Shown here in pieces: positions 47,086-55,492 of a stretch of 64,000 nucleotides of DNA. The position numbers were made by a program, and so were the translations under genes. Under the pieces are notes generated by a model, which worked only from the letters and a program-made list of their open reading frames with translations, made no database searches and was not told the DNA's origin. This DNA is from an uncultured Azospirillum sp. (GTDB lineage Bacteria > Pseudomonadota > Alphaproteobacteria > Azospirillales > Azospirillaceae). Every line of letters starts with the position of its first letter. The stretch's first letter is position 1. The stretch lies in assembly GCF_946480385.1 (NCBI RefSeq), contig NZ_CAMLJP010000013.1, positions 1-64,000 on the forward strand, given 5' to 3'.

Positions 47086-48509
47086 CATCGCGCAGCCATC
47101 GCTCCTTCATGCTCGGCATTCCGGCCGTCATCCTGCTGGCGGCGGCGCTGGCGATGGCGGGCATCGGGCTTCTCGGCACCTGGCTGGCGCAGGAGCAGCT
47201 GGGCGAGGCGCGCGCCGCCAAGGCCGCCGCGGTGGCGGAGGCGGTGCAGCACGATCTGGAGCGCGCCATCGGCTACGGCATCCCGCTTCCGCGGATCGAG
47301 GGGGTCGGCGCCTTCCTCCAGGGCATCGCCGACCGCAACCCGGATATCGGCTTCCTGGCGCTGACCGGCACCGACGGCGCGCTTCTCCAGTCGGCGGCCA
47401 CCGGCGGCTCCCTTCCCGACCACAAGCAGATGGAGACGCTGGCGTCCTCGCTGCGCAGCCTGCCGACGCCCGAGACCCGCGCCGCGACCCTCCAGCCGAT
47501 CGAGCGCGACGGCTTCCTGATCCTGCGCCTGCCGGTGCGCATCGGCCGCCTGTCGTCGGAAGGCGGTGGCGGCGGGGTGGGGCAGCCGCCCGCCGGCCAT
47601 GTGCTGGTGGGGGTGCAGCCCGGACAGGTGCGCGGCCAGATCGCCGGGGAGCTGGCGACGGTGGCGCTTGGCGGTCTGGCGGTCCTGCTGCTGCTGGCCG
47701 AACTGTCCGGCGTGCTGGCCCGCGCCAGCTTCCGCGCACCACTGCGCCGGCTGGCCCGCGCGATGGAGGAGGCCGCGGCGGGACGCTTCGCCACGCTGCT
47801 GGGCCGTCGTCCGCGCGATCAGGTCGGCCGTCTGCTCTTCTCCTTCAACGCCCTGGTCTTCGGCCTGCACGAGCGTCGCCAGCGCTTCGCCGCCCATGCG
47901 GAAGAGGTGCGCGCCGCCGTCTTCGATCCGGAGGTTGCCGAGGCCGTCGACCGTACCCGACGCTCCGCGCTGGAAGCGCTCGGCTCCGGCCTGGAGGCCG
48001 CTCCCCGGCGAGAGGTCGACTCCCGTGCCGACGACATCCATTCCTTCGCCCTGCTGGCGGCGTCCGCCGCGACGATGCTGGTGCCGGCCGCCGGGGACCT
48101 GTCCGGCGGCATGCTCGCCGCCTTGCCGGCGGTCGCGCTTGCCGGTCTGGCTGCCGGTTACGCAATTCCCGCCCGCCTGCGCCGGATCACCGCCCTGCTG
48201 GCCGCGCTGATTCTGCTGGCGGCGGCCGTCGCGGCGGTTGCCGTGCCGTCTGCGCCGGTTCCAGCGTCCGGCTTCCTCGGCGCGCTGTCGGGAGGCTTCG
48301 CCGCCGGGCTGGCGCTGTCCTATGTGCGGCGGCAGACCGGGGACGGTGGCCTTCCATCGATCCTGCGGGCGCTGGCGGTCGGCGTCCTGGCCGCGCTGCT
48401 GTGGGCGGTGGCGGTTGATTGGGATGGCGGCTTGCTCGCCGCGTCGGCCCTGCTTCCCGCCGGGCTGGCCCTGCTGCTGGCGCGGCCCATCGTCGTTCCG
48501 CGGAGCTGA
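47082..48509 (+). CDS. Multi-helix membrane protein with periplasmic sensor module and HAMP-like segment (module 4)
   Basis: A 475-residue protein. The periplasmic domain between helices near 9-33 and 190-212 again has the pattern (RAIGYGIPLPRIEGVGAFL, then IGFLALTGTDGALLQS). A HAMP-like segment (APLRRLARAMEEAAAGRF, then DQVGRLLFSFN) follows at about 215-275. Residues 325-470 contain about five further hydrophobic helices, a C-terminal membrane domain I cannot name. It is therefore a second sensor-membrane domain fusion in the block, parallel to the MFS fusion. Confidence 0.76.
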   Translation: MTSRSHRSFMLGIPAVILLAAALAMAGIGLLGTWLAQEQLGEARAAKAAAVAEAVQHDLERAIGYGIPLPRIEGVGAFLQGIADRNPDIGFLALTGTDGALLQSAATGGSLPDHKQMETLASSLRSLPTPETRAATLQPIERDGFLILRLPVRIGRLSSEGGGGGVGQPPAGHVLVGVQPGQVRGQIAGELATVALGGLAVLLLLAELSGVLARASFRAPLRRLARAMEEAAAGRFATLLGRRPRDQVGRLLFSFNALVFGLHERRQRFAAHAEEVRAAVFDPEVAEAVDRTRRSALEALGSGLEAAPRREVDSRADDIHSFALLAASAATMLVPAAGDLSGGMLAALPAVALAGLAAGYAIPARLRRITALLAALILLAAAVAAVAVPSAPVPASGFLGALSGGFAAGLALSYVRRQTGDGGLPSILRALAVGVLAALLWAVAVDWDGGLLAASALLPAGLALLLARPIVVPRS

Positions 48510-48518
48510 GAGGCCCCC

Positions 48519-50678
48519 ATGCTGCTCCAGACCCGCATCATCCTGTTCGTGCTCGCCACCGTCACCATCGTGGCCGGCCTGCTTCTCGGTTTCGCCGCCC
48601 TGCGCGAGGACGCCGCCGACGAGCGCGCGCGCGAATTGGAACTGGCACGGCTCGAAACCTCCTGGCAGCTCGCCGTCTCCGGCGCCGTCGGACGCATCGA
48701 CCAGGGCCTCGGCCGGCTGGCCGGTGACGCCGAGATCGCCCGCGCGGTGGAGGTGGAGGAGCGCGGCGCGCTCGACCGCCGGGTCGCCGCGCTCGGGATT
48801 CTCGCCGCACCCACCACCGGCGGCATCACCGACGTCAACCTGCTGTCGAAGACGGGCGACCTGCTCTACAGCAGCGATCCGGCCTTCGATCCGGCGCCGC
48901 TGCTGAACCGTGGCGCGCTGGACGCCATCCTGTCCGGGCAGAAGCTGGCGCGCGGCGTCCGTCTGGTGGATGGCGAGCGTCTGGTTGTGGTGGCCGGCGT
49001 GCCGATCTATGCCGGGACCGGGGCCGGCGGCGGTGCGGGCAGCGGGGCCGGCGTCACCGGCGCCGCGGTGGCCGGCCTGGACTTCGTCGCCGCGCTCGAC
49101 GTGCTGCGGCGGACCACCGGCGGGCGCGTCTTCGCCGTCAACCGCAGCGGCGCGGCGCTGGATGGCGAGACCGATCCGCTGTGGCCGGCGGTCAGGCCGC
49201 TGGTCCGCCCGGCGGAGCGCAGCATCACCCATGTCGCCGACGGCGGGCGCCGCTACGCGCTGGCCAGCCTGCCGGTCGCCGACCTTGCCGGCGGGCGCGT
49301 CGCCACCGTGCTGATCGCCACCGACGTCACCCAGGCGGTGGAGGAACAGGCGCTGTGGTCGGTCGCCTATGTCGCGGCGGTCGGGCTGGTGCTGCTGGGC
49401 GCGCTGGGGCTGCTCTACGGCTTCCTGCGGCGGAACTTCTCCACGCTCGACGGGGCTGTGAAGGCGTTGCAGGACCTCTCGCACGGCCGCTCCATGGGCT
49501 ATGTCGAGCTGCCGGCCGGCAATGACGAGATCGGCCGCATCGCCGGCGCGGTGGAGGTCTTCCGCGGCGTGATGCGCGAGATCGAGCGCAGCGCCGGCCA
49601 GCGCGAACGCCGCCTGCGCCGCCAGCAGCGCTTCATCCGCCGCCAGATGGAGGCGCTGGCCGTCACGCTGGAGGAGGATGCCCGCCAGACCCTGCTGGAG
49701 GAGCTTCGCCAGATCGAGGCGGAGACCCACGACGCCCAATCCTCGCAATCCAAGGGGGTCGGCGACGAGCTTGGCCTGCTGGCACTGGGCTTTTCCCGTC
49801 TGGCGACGCGGGTCAGCACCCAGCAGGTGCAGCTGACCCAGATGGTGCGCGATCTTCGCGAGGCCCTGGAGGACAAGCGCCGCCTCATCAGCCTGCAGCA
49901 GGAGCTGGAGATCGCCCGCACCATGCAGCTGACCATCCTGCCCCAGGTCTTCCCCGATCTGGCCGAGCTGGACATCGCGGCGCGCATGATCCCGGCCAAG
50001 GAGGTCGGCGGCGATTTCTACGATTTCTTCCCGATCTCCGAGCACAAGGTGGCGCTGGTCATCGCCGACGTGTCGGGCAAGGGCATCCCGGCCGCCTTCT
50101 TCATGCTGATTACCCGCACGATGCTGCGCGCCATCGCCGAATCCGGCGTCGGCCCGGCCGAGACGATGCGCCGGGTCAACAACCTGCTGGCGGCGGAGAA
50201 CGAGCAGATGATGTTCGTCACCGTCTTCTATGGCGAGCTGGACCTGCGCACCGGCGTGCTGGCCTATTCCAACGGTGGCCACAACCCGCCGCTGCGCATG
50301 ACCGCATCCGGCGCGGTGAAGGAGCTGGAACGCACCCCCGGCATCGCACTGGCCGCCATGCCCGACATGCCCTTCGGCGAGAAGAGCCTCACGCTCGACA
50401 CCGGCGACATGGTCTTTCTGTTCACCGATGGCGTCACCGAGGCCTTCAATGGCGAGGAGGTGATGTACGGCGATCCCCGCCTTGCCGCCGCGGTCGCCGG
50501 CCAGTCCAGCGCGTCCGCCCGCGACGGGCTGGACGGGGTGCTGACCGACGTGGCCCGCTTCACCGCCGGCGCGCCGCAGTCCGACGACATCACCTGTCTC
50601 GTCCTGCGCTGGCGCGGCCGGGAGGATTCGTCCGTCGCACCGCGAATGCATCGTCCGGCGTCCGCCGACATGGTATAA
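48519..50678 (+). CDS. Membrane SpoIIE-type PP2C phosphatase with periplasmic sensor and HAMP (RsbU-like)
   Basis: A 719-residue protein. A helix near 4-26, a periplasmic domain (to about 275), a second helix near 278-302 and a HAMP domain are followed by a long coiled coil (about 360-480) and a SpoIIE phosphatase domain (about 480-700) with metal-site motifs VGGDFYDF near 495 and VSGKG, NGGHNPP and FTDGVTEAF. Such enzymes dephosphorylate a STAS-domain phosphoserine. The STAS gene follows by 34 bases. GAGAGG precedes the ATG. It is the presumed output of the sensor block. Confidence 0.92.
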   Translation: MLLQTRIILFVLATVTIVAGLLLGFAALREDAADERARELELARLETSWQLAVSGAVGRIDQGLGRLAGDAEIARAVEVEERGALDRRVAALGILAAPTTGGITDVNLLSKTGDLLYSSDPAFDPAPLLNRGALDAILSGQKLARGVRLVDGERLVVVAGVPIYAGTGAGGGAGSGAGVTGAAVAGLDFVAALDVLRRTTGGRVFAVNRSGAALDGETDPLWPAVRPLVRPAERSITHVADGGRRYALASLPVADLAGGRVATVLIATDVTQAVEEQALWSVAYVAAVGLVLLGALGLLYGFLRRNFSTLDGAVKALQDLSHGRSMGYVELPAGNDEIGRIAGAVEVFRGVMREIERSAGQRERRLRRQQRFIRRQMEALAVTLEEDARQTLLEELRQIEAETHDAQSSQSKGVGDELGLLALGFSRLATRVSTQQVQLTQMVRDLREALEDKRRLISLQQELEIARTMQLTILPQVFPDLAELDIAARMIPAKEVGGDFYDFFPISEHKVALVIADVSGKGIPAAFFMLITRTMLRAIAESGVGPAETMRRVNNLLAAENEQMMFVTVFYGELDLRTGVLAYSNGGHNPPLRMTASGAVKELERTPGIALAAMPDMPFGEKSLTLDTGDMVFLFTDGVTEAFNGEEVMYGDPRLAAAVAGQSSASARDGLDGVLTDVARFTAGAPQSDDITCLVLRWRGREDSSVAPRMHRPASADMV

Positions 50679-50712
50679 GCACGAACGTGGTAAGACGAGG
50701 CGAGGGCAGGGT

Positions 50713-51051
50713 ATGAACATCACCGAACAGTCGGTCAACGGCGTCACCGTTCTGCGGGCGGAGGGTCGGATCGACAGCGGCAATGCCGGCGAATTCGAAG
50801 CGGCTCTGCTGTCCGCCATCGGCCCCGAAGGGACGCGGCTTGTTGTCGATATGGCCCAGCTTTCCTACATCAGTTCCGCCGGGCTTCGTTGCCTGCTGGT
50901 CGCCGCGAAGGCGGCACGGACGAAGCGCGGCTCGATTGCCCTTTCGGCCATGGCGCCGCACATCCGCGAGGTGTTCGACGTCAGCGGCTTCTCGTCCCTG
51001 TTCGAAATCCACGCCGACGCGTCTGCGGCGGTCGCGGCTCTCGGCGGGTGA
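50713..51051 (+). CDS. STAS-domain anti-sigma factor antagonist (RsbV/SpoIIAA-like)
   Basis: A 112-residue single STAS domain. The phosphorylation loop YISSAGLR aligns its Ser55 with the phospho-serine of SpoIIAA. It should be the substrate of the adjacent SpoIIE phosphatase and of the RsbW-like kinase at 10162-10593, in a partner-switch circuit. The family N-terminal pattern (NGVTVLRAEGRIDSGNAGEFE) is complete. Confidence 0.93.
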   Translation: MNITEQSVNGVTVLRAEGRIDSGNAGEFEAALLSAIGPEGTRLVVDMAQLSYISSAGLRCLLVAAKAARTKRGSIALSAMAPHIREVFDVSGFSSLFEIHADASAAVAALGG

Positions 51052-51124
51052 GGGGATAGGGGGCAGGCCTCCGCCGGCCGTCGCCGGCTTTTCGATAAGG
51101 CGGTTCCCAAAAGGAACCGGGTGT

Positions 51125-51526
51125 ATGATGGGAAGTGCCATTCGGCCCAACATCCTGGTCGTCGAGGATTCTCCGGCCGTCCGCCTGTCCGTCGCCGGCT
51201 ATCTGGAAGGGCGCGGCTTCGAGGTGACCGAGGCGGAGAACGGACGCGCGGCCATCCGCGCGCTCGACCGCCGCAGCTTCGACCTGATCGTCACCGACGT
51301 GCTGATGCCCGAAGTCGACGGAATCGAACTCATCAAGGCCGCGCGCAACGCCCAGCCCGACGTGAAGATCCTCGCCATGTCCGGCGGAGCGCCCAACATG
51401 CCGGCAGGCTATCTCTTGAAGATGACGCGCATGTTCAATGCGGATGAGATCATCTACAAGCCCTTCCTCAATGAAGAGTTGGGGGCCGCGGTTGCCCGTC
51501 TGCTCGACCAGCCGCTGCCAAATTAA
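51125..51526 (+). CDS. Single-domain response regulator
   Basis: A 133-residue stand-alone receiver. NILVVEDSP gives the acidic pocket, Asp58 in IVTDVLMPEVDG is the phospho-acceptor, and the C-terminal YKPF Lys is at 112. There is no output domain, so it works by protein contact. AAGGAAC lies about 10 bases before the ATG; the second Met is an alternative. It is last in the STAS/phosphatase unit; no histidine kinase is in the block. Confidence 0.9.
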   Translation: MMGSAIRPNILVVEDSPAVRLSVAGYLEGRGFEVTEAENGRAAIRALDRRSFDLIVTDVLMPEVDGIELIKAARNAQPDVKILAMSGGAPNMPAGYLLKMTRMFNADEIIYKPFLNEELGAAVARLLDQPLPN

Positions 51527-51568
51527 GCAGATCCAGGCGCCTGCCCAATAATAGGGCGCAAAAGAAAA

Positions 51569-51597
51569 CGGCTTCGGTGCATGAAGCGCCGAAGCCG
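51569..51597. other. Perfect 9-bp hairpin after the response regulator
   Basis: CGGCTTCGG (51569-51577) and CCGAAGCCG (51589-51597) are perfect arms. The A-rich run AAAAGAAAA lies before, not after, the stem on the plus strand. In that orientation it reads as an intrinsic terminator for minus-strand transcription, though no minus-strand gene lies to its right. It may still mark the end of the T6SS-linked block. Confidence 0.45.
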
Positions 51598-51794
51598 CAA
51601 GTGATGCGTGGAACCAACCGCTCTCCACCACGCAAGTGCCGTGCCAGAACTCCCGGGATGGTCGGGGGCCAGCCGCTGAAAATCCGGAACGCCGTTTGTC
51701 CGCTCCTGTTGTTCGGGGAAGGACGGGCGCGCCCACGCCTTACGTGGTGCGAAGCCCGCATTCCAAGAACCCGGAAATGAGGGAGCCGACCACG

Positions 51795-53339
51795 ATGGCG
51801 CAGTACGAGAATCGGTGGCGGGGCGAAGGCCGCGACTGGCGCGACGACGACCGGGAGCCGAACCGGCATCGCGACTGGGGCGAGGGGCCGCAGCGCGCCG
51901 GCGTCTATGGCCAGGACGACGACCGCCGTCACGAAAGCATGTATCGCCCGCAGGCCCATCGTCACCAGGACGACCAGAGCCGCAACTACCGCGACGCCAG
52001 TTATGGCGGGCGCGTCGGCAACGAATCCGGCGGCTACGGCCGCGAGACCTATTCCGACAGCGACGACCGCCGCGGCGACAATTCCCGCGAAATGGAGCGG
52101 GTCTATGACCGCAACTTCGGCGGCGGCCGGGACATGAGCCGCGGCGGCTACGGCGGCGGCTATGGCGGGCGCTCCGGCAGCAGCGGGTATGGCGGCTATG
52201 CCGGCGCCGGCAATGCCGGAACCGAGGGCAACTATACCAGCCGCGACATCGGCAGCGCCGATTACCGCGACCGCGATTACGGCGTGCGTCCCTATGGCGA
52301 GGTGCGTGGCCGCGGGTCGCTCGGCTATGGCGGCCGGGAGTATGGCGAGCGCGATTACGGCACCCGGGATTATGGCTCGCGCGGCTATGGCTCCCAAAGC
52401 GGCTATGGCGGCGGCTACGAATCCGGCCGTGACCGGGGCGATTGGGAGCGTGGCGACTGGAGCCGGCGCGATTTCGGCGGCAGTTCCTCCACCAGCTATG
52501 GAGGAGGCTACGAGCGCGACGGCGACCGCAACCGCTCCTGGGGTGAGGACCGTGGCAGCATGTTCCGCGGCGGGGAAAGCCGCGGCGATTATGGCGGCGG
52601 CTATGCCGACGACCGCTACGACCGCTACGAGCGTCGGGGCGACGACCGCGGCCGGAACCGTGACCGCGGCTTCTGGGAACAGGCCGGCGACGAGATCGCC
52701 TCCTGGTTTGGCGACGACGATGCCGAGCGGCGGCGCCGCGAGGACGAACGCCGGGCCGCCCAGCATAGAGGTCGCGGCCCGCGCGGCTACAGCCGCTCCG
52801 ACGAGCGGGTGCGCGAGGATGTCAGCGACCGCCTGACCGACGACGCCTACATAGACGCCTCCGACATCGAGGTGACGGTCAGCGGCGGCGAGGTGACGCT
52901 GACCGGCATGGTCCCCGACCGCCACACCAAGCGCCGGGCCGAGGACGTCGCCGAATCGGTGTCCGGCGTCTCCCATGTGCAGAACAACCTGCGCGTCCGC
53001 AGCCAGACCGGAAACCAGAGCGGCACCGGCTGGGGCAGCTCCACCGGCGCCGGCGCCTCCGCCATGGCGACCGTGGGCGGCGGCACCACCTCCACGTCGA
53101 TGTCCGGGACGACCGGCGGCCATCAGGGCTCCGACACCACCGCCGCCGGCAGCGCCGCCGGGCTCGGTGCGGGCACCGGCGCCAACATCGGTTCGTCTTC
53201 GCCCTCCAGCACGGGGACCGGCGCCGGCACCAGCGGCGGTCCGGCCGGCGCCTCGGCGGGCACCGGATCGATGACCGGCTCCACCACCGGCGTGACCGGC
53301 TCCACCGGCACCGGCCGCTCGCCCTCCACGCGGAGCTGA
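51795..53339 (+). CDS. BON-domain protein with Gly/Tyr/Arg-rich low-complexity region
   Basis: A 514-residue protein. Residues 1-300 are a highly biased region rich in Gly, Tyr, Arg, Asp and Ser with many short GYGG, RDYG and SRGYG type repeats. A conserved segment with SWFGDDDAERRRRED follows near 300, then one BON domain at about 338-402 (VREDVSDRLTDDAYIDASDIEVTV, GGEVTLTGMVPDR, VSGVSHVQNNLRV), and a Gly/Ser/Thr-rich tail. No signal peptide is seen. BON proteins of this SWFGD type are common in alphaproteobacteria and often stress-linked. GAGGGAG lies before the ATG at 51795. Monocistronic with a strong terminator. Confidence 0.83.
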   Translation: MAQYENRWRGEGRDWRDDDREPNRHRDWGEGPQRAGVYGQDDDRRHESMYRPQAHRHQDDQSRNYRDASYGGRVGNESGGYGRETYSDSDDRRGDNSREMERVYDRNFGGGRDMSRGGYGGGYGGRSGSSGYGGYAGAGNAGTEGNYTSRDIGSADYRDRDYGVRPYGEVRGRGSLGYGGREYGERDYGTRDYGSRGYGSQSGYGGGYESGRDRGDWERGDWSRRDFGGSSSTSYGGGYERDGDRNRSWGEDRGSMFRGGESRGDYGGGYADDRYDRYERRGDDRGRNRDRGFWEQAGDEIASWFGDDDAERRRREDERRAAQHRGRGPRGYSRSDERVREDVSDRLTDDAYIDASDIEVTVSGGEVTLTGMVPDRHTKRRAEDVAESVSGVSHVQNNLRVRSQTGNQSGTGWGSSTGAGASAMATVGGGTTSTSMSGTTGGHQGSDTTAAGSAAGLGAGTGANIGSSSPSSTGTGAGTSGGPAGASAGTGSMTGSTTGVTGSTGTGRSPSTRS

Positions 53340-53366
53340 CCGGCAGGCATCCCGTTCCGATGCAAG

Positions 53367-53427
53367 GGCGCGAAGCCCGGCCTCCCAGGCATCTCCGCCT
53401 GGGCGGGTCGGGCTTCGCGCCTTTTTT
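53367..53427 (+). terminator. Intrinsic terminator after the BON gene
   Basis: GGCGCGAAGCCCG (53367-53379) pairs perfectly with CGGGCTTCGCGCC (53409-53421), with a smaller CCCAGGC/GCCTGGG hairpin in its loop, followed by six T. Confidence 0.9.
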
Positions 53428-53528
53428 CGTGAGGGATCGGCGCCTGCCGCGGTGACGCTGTCAGCCCCTTGCCGGGCAAGGGTTTTCGGCAGATGACGCG
53501 GAATTCATTTTTCTTGGAGACTGGTTCC

Positions 53529-53556
53529 TTGACACTCTAAGGATCTCGACTATCGT
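53529..53556 (+). promoter_or_regulatory. Probable promoter of the TetR-RND operon
   Basis: TTGACA at 53529-53534, 16 bases, then TATCGT at 53551-53556, 29 bases before the tetR-type start codon. The consensus -35 and short leader suit an autoregulated promoter with an operator overlapping it. I cannot define the operator. Confidence 0.5.
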
Positions 53557-53584
53557 CAGTTTTTGAAACCCGTGAGTTCCATTC

Positions 53585-54193
53585 ATGCCTCTTGATGCGG
53601 AAGAGATACCTGACTGGCGCGCTCGGCGGCGCGAGGTGATCCTCAACGCCGCGGCGGAGCTGTTTGCCGGCCGCGATTACGCCTCCGTCCAGGTTGAGGA
53701 GGTGGCGAAGCGTGCCGGCGTGGGCAAGGCCACGCTCTACCGTTACTTCCCCTCCAAGGAAGAGCTGTATCTGGAATCGCTCGAACGGGCGCTGGGTGGG
53801 CTGGAGCACAAGCTGAACGTCGAACTGGCGCCGCAGCAGGTTCCCGCTTCCGTCCGCCTTTCGGCGATGGTCTCCGCCCTGGTGAACACGCTGAGCGAGC
53901 AGTTGCAGACGTTGAAGCTGCTGGGCGGCGACCAGTCCGATCTGGCCGACCGCACCCGCCGCATCCTGCGCCGCCGCAGCCAGCGCAGCGCGACGGCCCT
54001 GCAGCAGGTCCTGGCCGAAGGCATGCAGTCCGGCGAATTCCGCAAGATCGACCTGGAAATTGTGCCTCTGCTGATCATCGGCATGGTCCGTGGCGGGATC
54101 ATGCAGGTGGACGACCGCCCGCGCGAGGCGCTGGAGCGCTCCGTCATCGATTTTCTCATGTCCGGCATAACCAACCTGCCCCCCTTCATATAA
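53585..54193 (+). CDS. TetR-family transcriptional regulator
   Basis: A 202-residue regulator. The N-terminal DNA-binding domain (VILNAAAELFAGRDYASVQVEEV, KRAGVGKATLYRYFPSKEELY) is a textbook TetR HTH; the C-terminal helices form the ligand-binding part. It lies 42 bases before the membrane-fusion protein gene on the same strand and is likely the local repressor of the efflux operon, released by a pump substrate. Confidence 0.92.
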   Translation: MPLDAEEIPDWRARRREVILNAAAELFAGRDYASVQVEEVAKRAGVGKATLYRYFPSKEELYLESLERALGGLEHKLNVELAPQQVPASVRLSAMVSALVNTLSEQLQTLKLLGGDQSDLADRTRRILRRRSQRSATALQQVLAEGMQSGEFRKIDLEIVPLLIIGMVRGGIMQVDDRPREALERSVIDFLMSGITNLPPFI

Positions 54194-54235
54194 GCGTTTG
54201 CCGGCCAAAGGCTCCGGCGTCTGGAGTCCCATCCG

Positions 54236-55492
54236 ATGAGACGGTTTTTCCTGGTCCTGCTGATCGCCGCGCTGATCGGCGGCGGCGGGTACTACTGGTA
54301 TGCCTCCCACAATGCCGGGGCAGGCGGGCATACCGCGGCGGCGAACGGGGCGAAGTCCCAGGCGCAGTCCTCCCCCCGCACCGTGCCGGTGGTCACCCAA
54401 ACGGTGGCCGTGCAGGCGGTGCCGGAACAGATCGTCACCATCGGCAGCGTCCAGCCCATCGCCGCCATCGCCATCAAGGCCCGCGTCGACAGCGTGGTGG
54501 AGACGGTGAACTTCACCGAAGGGCAGGAGGTGAAGGCCGGCGATACGCTGTTCACGCTCGACAGCCGCTCGCTCGACGCCCAACTGCGCCAGGCCCAGGC
54601 CAATCTGGAACGCGACCGCGCCAATTTGGACAAGGCGAGAGGCGACGTGAAGCGCTATGGCGAGCTGGTGCGCACCAGCGCCATCTCCCGCACCACCTAC
54701 GACGCCGCCGTCGCCACCGCCGACGCGCTGGAAGGCACGGTGAAGGCTGACCTTGCGGCGATCGAGGCGGCGAAGGTGTCGCTCAGCTTCACCCGCATCA
54801 CCGCGCCGATGGACGGCCGCACCGGTACGATCACTGCGAAGGTCGGCACCATGGTCCGCGCCGCCGACGCCAACCCGCTGGTCACCCTGACCCAGCTGCG
54901 CCCGATCAACGTCGCCTTCAACGTTCCGGAAAAGCATCTGCCGGCGATCCGCGCCGCGATGGCTGCCGGCTCGCTTCCCGTCACCGCCAGCATCGCCGGG
55001 GGACATGGCGAGAAGGCGGAGGGCAAGCTGTCCTTCGTCGACAGCCAGGTCGACCAGCAGACCGGCACCATCCTGGTGAAGGGCGAGTTTCCGAACGCCG
55101 ACACCCGGCTGTGGCCGGGCCAGTTCGTCGACACCGTCCTGACCCTGCGGGTCGAGCCGGACGCGCTGACCATCCCCGATCTGGCGGTGCAGACCGGCCA
55201 GAAGGGCCGCTTCGTCTATGTCGTCAAGCCCGACGAGACGGTGGAGGTCCGCCCGGTCACCATCGAGCGCAGCCACGCCGGCCTCAGCGTCGTCGCCTCC
55301 GGCCTGCAGGCCGGGGAGCGGGTGGTGGTCGATGGCCAGTCCCGCCTGTTCCCCGGTGCCAAGATCAGCGAACGCGCCGGCAAGCCGGCCGCTCCCCCGC
55401 CCGGCGAGACGGCGGAAGGCGGCCGGCGGCAGGGCTCCGCGGCACATGACGCGGCCGGCACCCGGACGCAGACCGCCGGGGGTGCGACGTGA
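54236..55492 (+). CDS. RND efflux membrane-fusion protein
   Basis: A 418-residue periplasmic adaptor of the HlyD/AcrA type. An N-terminal signal-anchor helix (FLVLLIAALIGGGGYYWYA) is followed by the biotinyl-lipoyl-like half-motif (KARVDSVVETVNFTEGQEVKAGDTLFTLD), a helical hairpin (LRQAQANLERDRANLDKAR) and the beta-barrel (RPINVAFNVPEKHLPAI). It bridges the inner-membrane pump and an outer-membrane channel; no TolC-type gene is nearby. GTGA overlap couples it to the next gene. Confidence 0.94.
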   Translation: MRRFFLVLLIAALIGGGGYYWYASHNAGAGGHTAAANGAKSQAQSSPRTVPVVTQTVAVQAVPEQIVTIGSVQPIAAIAIKARVDSVVETVNFTEGQEVKAGDTLFTLDSRSLDAQLRQAQANLERDRANLDKARGDVKRYGELVRTSAISRTTYDAAVATADALEGTVKADLAAIEAAKVSLSFTRITAPMDGRTGTITAKVGTMVRAADANPLVTLTQLRPINVAFNVPEKHLPAIRAAMAAGSLPVTASIAGGHGEKAEGKLSFVDSQVDQQTGTILVKGEFPNADTRLWPGQFVDTVLTLRVEPDALTIPDLAVQTGQKGRFVYVVKPDETVEVRPVTIERSHAGLSVVASGLQAGERVVVDGQSRLFPGAKISERAGKPAAPPPGETAEGGRRQGSAAHDAAGTRTQTAGGAT

